DNA of 64,000 bases from Pedobacter cryoconitis. GTDB taxonomy: Bacteria; Bacteroidota; Bacteroidia; Sphingobacteriales; Sphingobacteriaceae. The stretch lies in contig NZ_QLLR01000010.1 of assembly GCF_003259615.1 (NCBI RefSeq), forward strand, positions 85,374-149,373, given 5' to 3'. Below, in pieces: positions 27,338 to 35,710 of this stretch. Each line of letters begins with the position of its first letter. Position 1 is the stretch's first letter. The notes under the pieces were generated by a model. It was not told where the DNA came from. It searched no databases and worked only from the letters and a program-made list of their open reading frames with translations. A program made the position numbers and the translations under genes.

Positions 27338-28665
27338 AGATTTCCCTGACGGACGGCCGGCGGACGGCTAACGGTCAGGGGATCATTAAAACTAATACTG
27401 GTGGTATCTCCAGAAGCTTCTGTTTCATAAATCTGAAGGTCGAAGTAACGGGCGGCAGCAATCAGGTGATCAAAAATATCAGCCATGATATATTCATAGT
27501 CAGCCCATTTGGTGGTACTGGTGAAAACGTAAAGCTCTATAGGTAGTCCGTTGGGTGTTGGTGCAAGATGTCTGACCATCATAGTCATCTTTTTATGCGT
27601 TCCCGAATGGTTATTCAGATAGTTATCAATGTATTTCCGGTACAATCCGGCGTTAGTCAGATTTCTGCCGTTAATTAACAAAGATTTGTCGATCCCTAAA
27701 CGTTCGTTGTTTTTATCAATGTCTTTTTGACGGTGCTCGATATAACTGGTCAGGGATTGTATTTTTTTGAACTCTTCAACTTCCTCAGCAGTAATAAACC
27801 TGATAGTGGCTTGCTTGATCAGAATCGCTCTTTTAATTCTTCTGCCACCTGCTTCACTCATCCCGCGCCAGTTTTGAAAGGAATCTGAGATCAGGGAATA
27901 GGTAGGGATGGTCGTGATCGTTTTATCAAAGTTCTGCACTTTTACGGTAGTCAGGTTAATGGCAACAACATCACCGTCTGCTCCGTATTTAGTCATAGTA
28001 ATCCAGTCACCAATCCTGACCGTATCGTTGGCAGTGACCTGAATGCTGGCTACAAAGCCCATAATGGTATCCTTAAACATCAATAACAGCACGGCAGATA
28101 TTGCACCCATTGCAGTAAAAAAGGCAATAGGGGACTGTCCGGTCAGGTGAGAGAAAATGACTACTGCACCGATCAGGTAAAGGATCATCCGTACCACCTG
28201 GATATAACTATCTATAGGTTTTTCGCGGAAAGTTGATTTCGTCCGCAGGTCGTCACCACTGGCTTTGATCAATGTCATCGCTATCCAGATCACGATAAAT
28301 ACCATGTAAACATCGGTAATGGCATTCATGGGTTTGATCATGTCCGGGAAATCCAGAAAGAGGATGGGAATGAGTGCATTAACCAGGACCAACGGTGCGC
28401 ATTGCGCCAGGAAATGGGGGAACCTGTTGTTGAGCAGGTGATGAAAGAACTTAAATTTTGAGCGTTTGCTGGCACGGATCAAAATGATCCTCAATATCCT
28501 TCTCACCGTGTGGTGAAAGATATATACTACAATAAGCAGTGCAAACATCAGCAGAAAAAGATTGACAAAAGCTGCCAGATCTTCGGGCACTCCCCATTTG
28601 ACCAGCAGGTTATAAGTCCACCGGCTGCTCGTATTTAAAGTATGTGCAAATTTAAATCCTCTCAT
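27334..28665 (-). CDS. YbdG-like small-conductance mechanosensitive channel
   Basis: A 443 aa MscS-family channel. About five membrane segments; the pore helix region reads FFTAMGAISAVLLLMFKDTIMGFVASIQV (glycine/alanine packing) followed by the beta domain VRIGDWITMTKYGADGDVVAINLTTVKVQNFDKTITTIPT. The segment FQNWRGMSEAGGRRIKR is characteristic of the E. coli YbdG branch and its C-terminal domain is larger than in MscS. It opens under osmotic downshock in the inner membrane. Its end converges with the siderophore operon, with stop codons overlapping. Gene follows the DUF2027 gene by 35 bases and may share its promoter. Confidence 0.93.
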   Translation of the reverse strand: MRGFKFAHTLNTSSRWTYNLLVKWGVPEDLAAFVNLFLLMFALLIVVYIFHHTVRRILRIILIRASKRSKFKFFHHLLNNRFPHFLAQCAPLVLVNALIPILFLDFPDMIKPMNAITDVYMVFIVIWIAMTLIKASGDDLRTKSTFREKPIDSYIQVVRMILYLIGAVVIFSHLTGQSPIAFFTAMGAISAVLLLMFKDTIMGFVASIQVTANDTVRIGDWITMTKYGADGDVVAINLTTVKVQNFDKTITTIPTYSLISDSFQNWRGMSEAGGRRIKRAILIKQATIRFITAEEVEEFKKIQSLTSYIEHRQKDIDKNNERLGIDKSLLINGRNLTNAGLYRKYIDNYLNNHSGTHKKMTMMVRHLAPTPNGLPIELYVFTSTTKWADYEYIMADIFDHLIAAARYFDLQIYETEASGDTTSISFNDPLTVSRPPAVRQGNL

Positions 28666-28700
28666 TCATGTTCCTCAGCAAGGCTTGGAAGCCTTATTTT

Positions 28701-29345
28701 TTAGCGTGCTTTAAAAAAGCTTTCTTTTAATTTTTGTGCATCAATTAATGGTTCTGGTACGTCGAGTCTGATTAACCAGCCTTTTTGTTTCAGTAATGCG
28801 ATCTCTACTTTTGCTACGGAAAGGTCTTTTCCTTTGATGTTCTCGCGATAGATCAGCGGAGCAGGAGGTTCAACGTTAGCGCCAGTGGAGAACAAAACTT
28901 CGATATTGAATTTTGGCCATAACTGGATATCACCAAGGTTGGCAGAAAAGATCTTTTTAGTACTGTGTGCCGGGATCACTGCTGCAAATTCACCTTTGAA
29001 ATTTCCACCTTTTTCTGTGGTTAATGTAGCTAATAACTGGAAAGAGGTTTGGTTGACCAGGTTGAAGTGGGCAACTGCTGTACTGTGCTGATCAGTGATC
29101 AAGCCCAGATAAACGCCTTCTTTGATAAATTCTGCAACTGGAACAACGGTAGCCTGACGGTTAGTCACAACAGTATTCTCTTCTGGAATTTCACCGTGTA
29201 CCAAAGTTACTTTAGAGGCTTGTACCGGAATTTCAAAATCATTGGAGTCTGTTACACCTATGGTGTCTTTGTCAATGATGCGGGTGATATACCCTTCTAT
29301 ATTTTCGTCTACGAAACGTACGAAATCACCTAAGTTGAAGTTCAT
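28701..29345 (-). CDS. DUF2027 domain protein lacking the Smr domain
   Basis: A 214 aa protein beginning MNFNLGDFVRFVDENIEGYITRI, the N-terminus of Bacteroidota DUF2027 proteins (a small SH3-like barrel followed by a beta-rich domain). In the relatives I know, a C-terminal Smr (MutS2-type) domain follows; here the protein stops soon after the beta domain (ending LKESFFKAR). An ATG 36 bases further upstream would add 12 residues, but a TAGGTTTG promoter element (29383-29390, minus strand) would place the transcript start inside that extension, so the shorter form is chosen. Function unknown; nucleic-acid related by association. Confidence 0.8.
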   Translation of the reverse strand: MNFNLGDFVRFVDENIEGYITRIIDKDTIGVTDSNDFEIPVQASKVTLVHGEIPEENTVVTNRQATVVPVAEFIKEGVYLGLITDQHSTAVAHFNLVNQTSFQLLATLTTEKGGNFKGEFAAVIPAHSTKKIFSANLGDIQLWPKFNIEVLFSTGANVEPPAPLIYRENIKGKDLSVAKVEIALLKQKGWLIRLDVPEPLIDAQKLKESFFKAR

Positions 29346-29382
29346 ATGATTGTTTTTTAATGGAGTAGTTAAGCTATTCATA

Positions 29383-29390
29383 CAAACCTA
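29383..29390 (-). promoter_or_regulatory. -7 promoter element of the DUF2027 gene
   Basis: On the minus strand this reads TAGGTTTG, an exact TAnnTTTG match, 37 bases ahead of the chosen start. No good -33 box is seen. Confidence 0.5.
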
Positions 29391-29461
29391 AGGAATTATA
29401 TAGAATAAATAGGGATGGAGTGGGTTTGATTCTGGTTGCTTTTCCTTTCATTTTGCAGGAG

Positions 29462-29497
29462 TTTGGGGTAGTATATGCGACAAGTTTTTTATCTTTG
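29462..29497 (+). promoter_or_regulatory. Promoter of the VF530-like gene
   Basis: TTTG at 29462-29465 and TATCTTTG at 29490-29497 with 24 bases between, a little wide. It lies 18 bases ahead of the ATG at 29516 and supports that start over an earlier in-frame ATG. Confidence 0.55.
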
Positions 29498-29515
29498 GCC
29501 ATCGAAAGAAATTTT

Positions 29516-29737
29516 ATGGCAGAAGAGAAGCAGGTTAATAACCCATTACATGGGAAAACATTAGAGTTTATTCTTAAACAGCTGGTGTGGCATTATGGAT
29601 GGCCTGAAATGGGGGCAATGATAAAAATTGCTTGTTTTAACAATGATCCAAGCTTGAAGTCGAGTCTGACCTTTTTGAGGAAGACCGAGTGGGCACGTAA
29701 AAAAGTGGAGAAACTTTATCTGGATACTTTCCACTAA
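29516..29737 (+). CDS. VF530-like (DUF2132) small DNA-binding-type protein
   Basis: A 73 aa protein matching the VF530/DUF2132 pattern: [17 protein letters not shown], then [15 protein letters not shown]-like [26 protein letters not shown] and a helical end. The family name comes from a Vibrio protein with a winged-helix-like DNA-binding fold; its role is not known. An in-frame ATG at 29420 would give 105 aa, but that extension is hydrophobic, unlike the family, and overlaps the promoter. Confidence 0.8.
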   Translation: MAEEKQVNNPLHGKTLEFILKQLVWHYGWPEMGAMIKIACFNNDPSLKSSLTFLRKTEWARKKVEKLYLDTFH

Positions 29738-29869
29738 AAACTTTTCTGAACTGCAAAGAAATTTTCCTTCCCCTGCGGGTAAACTATACATTCTTTAACC
29801 CGTAAATACCCTGTAAGTCTGTGTTTTCGTTTTTTTCTGTTTCAAAAGCATTAAATTATAGTTAACCCC

Positions 29870-29900
29870 TTGATTTATAAATTGTATTGTCTTACCTTTG
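29870..29900 (+). promoter_or_regulatory. Promoter of the rpsL-rpsG-fusA-rpsJ block
   Basis: TTG at 29870-29872, 20 bases, TACCTTTG at 29893-29900. The first transcribed bases form CCCTTATTGAGGG, a short hairpin nearly repeated at the rplC promoter. The upstream 130 bases back to the VF530-like gene hold nothing else recognised. Confidence 0.75.
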
Positions 29901-29957
29901 CAGTCCCTTATTGAGGGGTAAAGTTTTTAATAACAATATAGAAAAAAACAAAAAACA

Positions 29958-30371
29958 ATGCCAACCATTCAACAATTAGTTAGAAAAGGTAGAGTAGCAC
30001 TGGAGTTCAAGAGTAAGTCTCCTGCGTTGGACAGCTGTCCACAGCGAAGAGGTGTATGTACACGTGTATATACCACTACCCCTAAAAAACCAAACTCAGC
30101 AATGCGTAAAGTTGCACGTGTACGTTTGACCAATGGAAAAGAAGTTAACGCTTATATTCCTGGAGAAGGTCACAACTTACAAGAGCACTCCATTGTATTG
30201 ATCCGTGGTGGTCGTGTTAAAGATTTACCAGGTGTACGTTATCACATCATCCGTGGAGCTTTAGATACTTCAGGAGTTGCTGGTCGTAACCAACGTCGTT
30301 CAAAATACGGTACTAAACGTCCTAAACCAGGTCAGGTAGCTGCCGCACCAACAAAAGGTAAAAAGAAATAA
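29958..30371 (+). CDS. rpsL: 30S ribosomal protein S12
   Basis: Decoding-centre protein of the small subunit; 137 aa. Contains the universally kept [20 protein letters not shown] and [17 protein letters not shown] loops; lysines in these loops are the sites of streptomycin-resistance changes, and both are wild type here ([13 protein letters not shown]). C-terminus ends in a short A/P/K tail. First gene of the str block. Confidence 0.98.
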   Translation: MPTIQQLVRKGRVALEFKSKSPALDSCPQRRGVCTRVYTTTPKKPNSAMRKVARVRLTNGKEVNAYIPGEGHNLQEHSIVLIRGGRVKDLPGVRYHIIRGALDTSGVAGRNQRRSKYGTKRPKPGQVAAAPTKGKKK

Positions 30372-30373
30372 TT

Positions 30374-30379
30374 AGGAGG
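30374..30379 (+). promoter_or_regulatory. Strong Shine-Dalgarno site of rpsG
   Basis: AGGAGG with 8 bases to the ATG, ideal SD geometry. Most genes in this window lack any SD, as is normal for Bacteroidota, so this site stands out. Confidence 0.75.
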
Positions 30380-30387
30380 AACAGAAA

Positions 30388-30855
30388 ATGAGAAAGTCAA
30401 AACCAAAAAAGAGAATTATCCTTCCTGATCCGAAATTTAACGATGTTCAGGTGACGAGATTTGTAAACAATATGATGTACGATGGAAAAAAATCTATCGC
30501 TTACTCTATTTTTTATGATGCAGTAGAATTAGCTGAGAAAAAATCTGGTGAAAATGGATTAGAAGTATGGAAACGTGCTTTAACAAATGTAATGCCTGCA
30601 GTAGAGGTTAAGTCACGCCGTGTTGGTGGTGCTAACTTCCAGGTTCCTACTGAAGTTCGTCCAGACCGTAAAATTGCTTTAGGCATGAAATGGTTAATTT
30701 CTTATGCACGCAGACGTGGTGAAAAAACCATGAAAGAAAAATTAGCAGGAGAAATCGTTTCAGCTGCTAAAGGTGAAGGTGCTGCAGTTAAGAAGAAAGA
30801 AGATACGCATAAAATGGCTGAAGCCAACAAAGCGTTCTCACATTTCCGTTTTTAA
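30388..30855 (+). CDS. rpsG: 30S ribosomal protein S7
   Basis: Head-domain assembly protein of the small subunit; 155 aa, normal length. Shows the family stretch [26 protein letters not shown] and the C-terminal [12 protein letters not shown]. It lies 16 bases after rpsL and carries a perfect SD, a rare feature here. In E. coli S7 represses the str operon by binding the rpsL-rpsG spacer, but that spacer is only 16 bases here, so that exact control cannot operate. Confidence 0.98.
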   Translation: MRKSKPKKRIILPDPKFNDVQVTRFVNNMMYDGKKSIAYSIFYDAVELAEKKSGENGLEVWKRALTNVMPAVEVKSRRVGGANFQVPTEVRPDRKIALGMKWLISYARRRGEKTMKEKLAGEIVSAAKGEGAAVKKKEDTHKMAEANKAFSHFRF

Positions 30856-30871
30856 TTACTGAAAACATAAG

Positions 30872-32986
30872 ATGTCAAGAGATTTAAAATTCACAAGAAA
30901 CATTGGTATTGCTGCGCACATTGATGCTGGTAAAACCACTACTACAGAGCGTATCCTTTATTATGCTGGTGTTAGTCACAAAATTGGTGAAGTGCACGAA
31001 GGTGCTGCAACAATGGACTGGATGGCACAAGAACAGGAACGTGGTATCACTATTACTTCTGCTGCTACTACTGTTGGTTGGAAATATAGAGGACAAGATT
31101 ACCATATTAACATCATTGATACACCGGGTCACGTGGATTTTACCGTTGAGGTAAACCGTTCACTTCGTGTATTGGATGGATTGGTATTCTTATTTTCTGC
31201 GGTTGATGGTGTTGAGCCTCAATCTGAAACTAACTGGCGTTTGGCTAACAACTACAACGTTGCCCGTATTGGCTTCGTAAACAAGATGGACCGTAATGGT
31301 GCAGATTTCTTGAAAGTTGTTGGACAGGTTAAAAGCATGTTAGGCAGTAATGCAGTTCCTTTACAATTACCTATCGGTGCTGAAGAAGGCTTTAAAGGTG
31401 TTGTTGATTTAATCAACAACCGTGGTATCGTTTGGAATGAGCATGATAAAGGGATGACCTTTACTGAAGTGCCAATTCCAGAAGATATGCTGGATGAAGT
31501 TGCTGAATGGAGAGAAAAATTATTAGAATCTGTTGCTGAGTATGATGAGACTTTGATGGAGAAATTCTTCGAAGCTCCTGAAACTATCACTGAACGTGAA
31601 GTTTTAGACGCATTACGCCAGGCAGTATTGGATGCTAAAATTGTACCTATGGTTTGTGGTTCATCTTTCAAAAACAAAGGTGTTCAGACTATGCTTGATT
31701 ACGTGATGGAATTATTGCCTTCACCAATGGATCAGGAAGGTGTAATTGGAACTAACCCAAATACAGGTGAAGAAGTTTTACGTAAACCAAGTGAGGCAGA
31801 GCCTTTTGCAGCTTTAGCATTTAAAATTGCAACGGATCCTTTCGTAGGTCGTTTATGTTTTATCCGTGTTTACTCGGGTAACTTAGAGGCTGGTTCATAC
31901 GTATATAATGCACGTTCTGAGAACAAAGAGCGTATCTCCCGTATCTTCCAAATGCACGCAAACAAGCAAAATCCTATTCCAAATGTTGGAGCTGGTGATA
32001 TTGCTGCGGTTGTAGGCTTTAAAGATATCAAAACAGGTGATACACTTTGTGATGAGAAAAACCCAATCATTCTGGAGTCAATGAACTTCCCTGAGCCGGT
32101 TATCGGATTAGCTATTGAGCCTAAAACTCAGGCTGATGTTGATAAATTAGGTATCGGACTTTCTAAATTAGCTGAAGAAGATCCTACATTCAGAGTACAA
32201 ACTGATGAGGATTCTGGTCAGACTATTATCTCTGGTATGGGTGAGCTTCACTTAGATATCCTGATTGACCGCTTAAAACGTGAGTTTAAAGTAGAGGTTA
32301 ACCAGGGAGCGCCACAGGTTTCTTACAAAGAAGCAATCACTGGTACAGTTCAACACCGTGAAACGTATAAAAAACAATCTGGTGGTCGTGGTAAATTCGC
32401 GGACATTCAAGTTGTTATTTCGCCAATCGATGCTGATTATGAAAAAGGTGGTTTACAATTTGTAAACGAAATTTCAGGTGGTTCTATTCCTCGTGAATTT
32501 ATTCCTTCAGTTGAGAAAGGATTTGCTGCTTCAATGTCTAACGGAGTTTTAGCTGGATACCCACTTCCAGACATGAAAGTTCGTTTAATTGATGGTTCAT
32601 TCCACGCAGTCGATTCAGATGCTTTATCTTTCGAACTTGCTGCTAAAATGGCATATCGTGAAGCATTACCTAAATGTAGCCCTGTATTGATGGAGCCAAT
32701 CATGAAAATCGAAATCTTAACCCCTGAAGAAAACATGGGTGATGTTATCGGTGACATGAACCGTCGTCGTGGTCAGTTATTAGGTATGGATACACGTAAT
32801 GGTTCTCAGGTAATTAAAGCAACTGTACCACTTTCTGAAATGTTTGGTTATGTAACTCAGTTACGTACAATCACTTCAGGTCGTGCAACGTCTACTATGG
32901 AGTTCGATCACTACGAACCAGCTCCAAGAAACGTGATGGAAGAAGTAATTGCTAAATCAAAAGGTAGAATCAAATCTACTGATTAA
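30872..32986 (+). CDS. fusA: Elongation factor G
   Basis: GTPase that drives translocation on the ribosome; 704 aa. G1 loop [17 protein letters not shown], effector [13 protein letters not shown]3 DTPGHVDF and G4 [10 protein letters not shown] are intact, followed by domains II-V including [17 protein letters not shown]. Standard full-length enzyme in the usual place between rpsG and rpsJ. As in other Bacteroidota, tuf does not follow. Confidence 0.98.
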   Translation: MSRDLKFTRNIGIAAHIDAGKTTTTERILYYAGVSHKIGEVHEGAATMDWMAQEQERGITITSAATTVGWKYRGQDYHINIIDTPGHVDFTVEVNRSLRVLDGLVFLFSAVDGVEPQSETNWRLANNYNVARIGFVNKMDRNGADFLKVVGQVKSMLGSNAVPLQLPIGAEEGFKGVVDLINNRGIVWNEHDKGMTFTEVPIPEDMLDEVAEWREKLLESVAEYDETLMEKFFEAPETITEREVLDALRQAVLDAKIVPMVCGSSFKNKGVQTMLDYVMELLPSPMDQEGVIGTNPNTGEEVLRKPSEAEPFAALAFKIATDPFVGRLCFIRVYSGNLEAGSYVYNARSENKERISRIFQMHANKQNPIPNVGAGDIAAVVGFKDIKTGDTLCDEKNPIILESMNFPEPVIGLAIEPKTQADVDKLGIGLSKLAEEDPTFRVQTDEDSGQTIISGMGELHLDILIDRLKREFKVEVNQGAPQVSYKEAITGTVQHRETYKKQSGGRGKFADIQVVISPIDADYEKGGLQFVNEISGGSIPREFIPSVEKGFAASMSNGVLAGYPLPDMKVRLIDGSFHAVDSDALSFELAAKMAYREALPKCSPVLMEPIMKIEILTPEENMGDVIGDMNRRRGQLLGMDTRNGSQVIKATVPLSEMFGYVTQLRTITSGRATSTMEFDHYEPAPRNVMEEVIAKSKGRIKSTD

Positions 32987-33000
32987 TTAAAAAGTAAATC

Positions 33001-33034
33001 AGCTGCCTGTTATTAATAGCTCTAACAGGCGGCT
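33001..33034 (+). other. Hairpin in the fusA-rpsJ spacer
   Basis: AGCTGCCTGTTA pairs with TAACAGGCGGCT (12 pairs, one G-T). The bases after it (TTAAAT) are a poor T tract, so it might be a weak attenuator or processing site. Confidence 0.5.
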
Positions 33035-33049
33035 TTAAATAAAAATAAG

Positions 33050-33355
33050 ATGAGCCAAAGAATCAGAATTAAATTAAAATCTTACGATTACAACTTAGTA
33101 GATAAATCTGCTGAGAAAATCGTTAAGACTGTAAAACCTACGGGTGCAGTTGTTAGTGGACCAATTCCATTGCCAACAGAAAAGAAAATCTTCACTGTTT
33201 TACGTTCACCACACGTGAACAAAAAAGCACGTGAGCAGTTTCAATTATGTGCATACAAACGTTTGTTAGATATTTATAGCTCTAACTCTAAAACTGTTGA
33301 TGCGTTGATGAAACTTGAATTACCTAGCGGTGTTGAAGTAGAAATCAAAGTTTAA
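33050..33355 (+). CDS. rpsJ: 30S ribosomal protein S10
   Basis: Small-subunit head protein, also the NusE partner of NusB in antitermination; 101 aa. Shows [44 protein letters not shown] and [14 protein letters not shown]. Normally the first gene of the S10 operon just ahead of rplC, but here it ends the str block at a strong terminator and rplC lies 3.8 kb further on. Confidence 0.98.
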   Translation: MSQRIRIKLKSYDYNLVDKSAEKIVKTVKPTGAVVSGPIPLPTEKKIFTVLRSPHVNKKAREQFQLCAYKRLLDIYSSNSKTVDALMKLELPSGVEVEIKV

Positions 33356-33376
33356 TGCTTTTTTAGTTTACAAAAG

Positions 33377-33409
33377 AAGGCCTTCGGAAATTTTCCGGGG
33401 GCCTTTTTT
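33377..33409 (+). terminator. Terminator after rpsJ
   Basis: AAGGCCTTCGGAAA pairs with TTTCCGGGGGCCTT (14 pairs including two G-T) and runs into T6. A second, less regular hairpin with A and T runs at its arms sits at about 33445-33481. The rest of the 250-base gap up to the porin gene shows nothing clear. Confidence 0.9.
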
Positions 33410-33609
33410 GTTGGAAGCAGGTTTTTCTTCTTACTGTTTATTATGAAAAAAGACCTTTCCATTTTGGAAGACTTTTTTTTCTTAATAAGAGGTTATTGAA
33501 TTGTTTTATGTGTTAATTTGCTGTTGATTAGTGTTTTAAAGCTTTGTCTGAATTTATGGCATCCGCTTGGAAGAGGTGATGAATATTAAAATAAACACAC
33601 CAGGTTACA

Positions 33610-34932
33610 ATGAAAAAACTACTACTGGCAATCATTGCGATGACAGCTCTTGCGTTCCATGGATACGCACAACAAAACACTTTAAAAGTAAAAAAAGATA
33701 CAGTGGCCCGTTCACTGCCTTCACCTATTGATTCCCCTCCTTTTCCAAGTTCGGAATGGGATGGAGCTCCCTTGATCGGTGTAAATTCTGAAGCCCCCAA
33801 TTACCCGCTTCAAAAATTACTGGGGCTGAAGGGACGTTTCAAAATATACGGCTGGCTTGATTTCGGTGGAAATATTAGTTCATCCAAACATTCAAACGCA
33901 CCTGAATCTTATGACATCGTTCCTAATGGGGTTGGATTGGATCAGGCTATCATCAAGATGGAAAGGCAACCGAATACGGTACAAACAAAACATTTTGATT
34001 ATGGCTTTTTATTTACCAATATATTCGGAACGGATTATCGGTACACAACTGGTAAAGGATATTTTAGCGATCAGCTGCTGAAGCATAACAGCAAGTATGG
34101 TTATGACCCTGCCGAAATCTACGGGTTACTTTATTTTCCTAAAGTTGAGGATGGTCTGATCTTAAAAATTGGTCGTTTTATTTCTCCTGCAGATATTGAG
34201 GCGCAATGGGCTCCCGATAATTACCTGTATTCACACTCATTGATGTTCACGGTCGATCCCTATACTTTCACAGGTGTACAAGCTACTTTCAAATTAGGTG
34301 CACACTGGCAGTTAATGGCGGGTGCGCATGCTGGTAATGACATGGCTCCGTGGAGTAACTCTGCCAGTTTAAATGGTTTGCTGATGGCACGATGGGTGTC
34401 TGCTGATAATAACAACTCTCTATTTGGAGGGATTAACTCATTGGGATCAGGAAAGTATAAAAATAACCATGATAACCTGCAGATGCTGGTTGCTACCTGG
34501 GGCCATCGTTTCAATGGAACTGTGCATATGATGACCGAGGTTTATTATATGTGGCAAAAAGATGCGCTGGTAGGTGGCACCGTCATAGATGGGCCTCCGC
34601 AAGATTTTTTTACCGGAGTAGGTGCAGGGAGTCTGATACCGGGAACTTCAAAAGCAGTGGGTGCAGTTAATTATTTCCAGGTTAAATTTTCTGCTAAAGA
34701 TTACCTGTCTGTCCGTAATGGTTATTTGAGTGATCCACAAGGAAACAGAACAGGTTATGCGACTCAATATTCAGATCACACGATAGGCTTTGTACACCAC
34801 TTTAACAGTCTGATTATGATTCGTCCTGAGGTCAGGTATGAGCATGCTTATAAGGATGGGATAACGCCTTATGATAACGGGGTTAAAAAGGATCAGTATA
34901 CTGCTGCAATGGATATAATTGCAAGATTTTAA
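33610..34932 (+). CDS. Outer membrane beta-barrel porin (OmpL-like, BBP2 family)
   Basis: A 440 aa exported protein with a signal peptide (residues 1-20, ending GYAQ). After a proline-rich linker the chain alternates short aromatic-rich strands (KIYGWLDFGGN, DYGFLFTNIFGTDYRY, DGLILKIGRF, VAVNYFQVKF-like) and ends in an outer-membrane type ...AAMDIIARF with terminal Phe. Sequence pattern resembles the BBP2/OmpL-like porin family. Substrate unknown. It sits in the insert that splits the ribosomal genes and has no clear link to them. Confidence 0.82.
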   Translation: MKKLLLAIIAMTALAFHGYAQQNTLKVKKDTVARSLPSPIDSPPFPSSEWDGAPLIGVNSEAPNYPLQKLLGLKGRFKIYGWLDFGGNISSSKHSNAPESYDIVPNGVGLDQAIIKMERQPNTVQTKHFDYGFLFTNIFGTDYRYTTGKGYFSDQLLKHNSKYGYDPAEIYGLLYFPKVEDGLILKIGRFISPADIEAQWAPDNYLYSHSLMFTVDPYTFTGVQATFKLGAHWQLMAGAHAGNDMAPWSNSASLNGLLMARWVSADNNNSLFGGINSLGSGKYKNNHDNLQMLVATWGHRFNGTVHMMTEVYYMWQKDALVGGTVIDGPPQDFFTGVGAGSLIPGTSKAVGAVNYFQVKFSAKDYLSVRNGYLSDPQGNRTGYATQYSDHTIGFVHHFNSLIMIRPEVRYEHAYKDGITPYDNGVKKDQYTAAMDIIARF

Positions 34933-34954
34933 GCGTTATAAATTTCAGGTTAAT

Positions 34955-34986
34955 AAAAATGCCGCTGGTTTTTCAGCGGCATTTTT
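34955..34986. terminator. Bidirectional terminator between porin and coiled-coil gene
   Basis: A perfect 13-bp stem (AAAAATGCCGCTG with CAGCGGCATTTTT), 6-base loop, T run on both strands. It serves the two converging genes. Confidence 0.94.
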
Positions 34987-35008
34987 TGTACTAAAGGAGG
35001 TTCGGGTA

Positions 35009-35632
35009 TTAAAGACCGCGACCTCTGTATTCATCCAGTTTATTACGTTCGTCCTGTAATTCTCTGGCTAATTTCTTTTCTTTTTCATTCGCTTTCACTT
35101 TGTAGGCTTGATATTCTTGTGAAATTTCTTCGTACAAGCCAGTTCTGTATTTGGCTTCATGCGTGTTTTTAGCAGATCTGATGGTGACAAAGGCAAAGCC
35201 TAATGCCAGTACAATAATCAGTGTCCATACGATTGTATTATAAGTCCCTTTAGCGAAAGAAATACCTAAAAAGTTAATCTCATTCACTTTTGAATTTGAA
35301 GTGGCCAGAGAGTTCTCATTTCCTTTAATCTGGTTATTCAGCTCGGTAATTGTTTTGGCCTGTTCTGCTACTTTCGCATTAGCTGTTTTATAAGTATTGC
35401 GTTCTTTCCGGATAGAATCGGTTACGCTTTTATAAAAAGAAGAAAGTCTGTAGGGGTTAATCAATTTATAGGTGCTGACCGTTTTTGATTTTGCAAGCAT
35501 CAATTCATACTGACCTCTTAGGCTTGGGTCGGCTTTTACGCTATCAACAGGTAGTTTTACCTGTGCATTAGTTTGCATAAATGATAGGTTAATCATCACA
35601 AGGGTAAGGAGCGGGAATAAGAATTTGTTCAT
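35009..35632 (-). CDS. Hypothetical exported coiled-coil protein with one membrane helix
   Basis: A 207 aa protein with a signal peptide (residues 1-23, ending NAQ), a periplasmic coiled coil (about 70-115), one membrane helix (about 133-153, TIVWTLIIVLALGFAFVTI) and a C-terminal charged helical tail (LARELQDERNKLDEYRGRG). This topology puts the tail in the cytoplasm. I do not recognise a family. It could link envelope and cytoplasm, but nothing in the sequence shows a partner. Confidence 0.65.
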   Translation of the reverse strand: MNKFLFPLLTLVMINLSFMQTNAQVKLPVDSVKADPSLRGQYELMLAKSKTVSTYKLINPYRLSSFYKSVTDSIRKERNTYKTANAKVAEQAKTITELNNQIKGNENSLATSNSKVNEINFLGISFAKGTYNTIVWTLIIVLALGFAFVTIRSAKNTHEAKYRTGLYEEISQEYQAYKVKANEKEKKLARELQDERNKLDEYRGRGL

Positions 35633-35676
35633 TTGGAATAGATTATTTATAATTTAACAATGAGATTTTAATTTTA

Positions 35677-35705
35677 TTGTGTTTTGATTGTAGATAGTAT
35701 ATTTG
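35677..35705 (+). promoter_or_regulatory. Promoter of the TauE/SafE gene
   Basis: TTG at 35677-35679, 18 bases, TATATTTG at 35698-35705. The expected transcript start falls within a few bases of the ATG at 35711, so the mRNA may have almost no leader. Confidence 0.6.
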
Positions 35706-35710
35706 TCTCA

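Noticed and set aside
28680..28700. AAGGCTT/AAGCCTT stem with T run between DUF2027 and channel genes
   Set aside because: The T run lies on the plus strand, opposite to both genes, and the stem is short; it is not a convincing terminator.
31252..31677. 141-codon frame on the minus strand
   Set aside because: Antisense to fusA; Ser/Thr-rich shadow reading.
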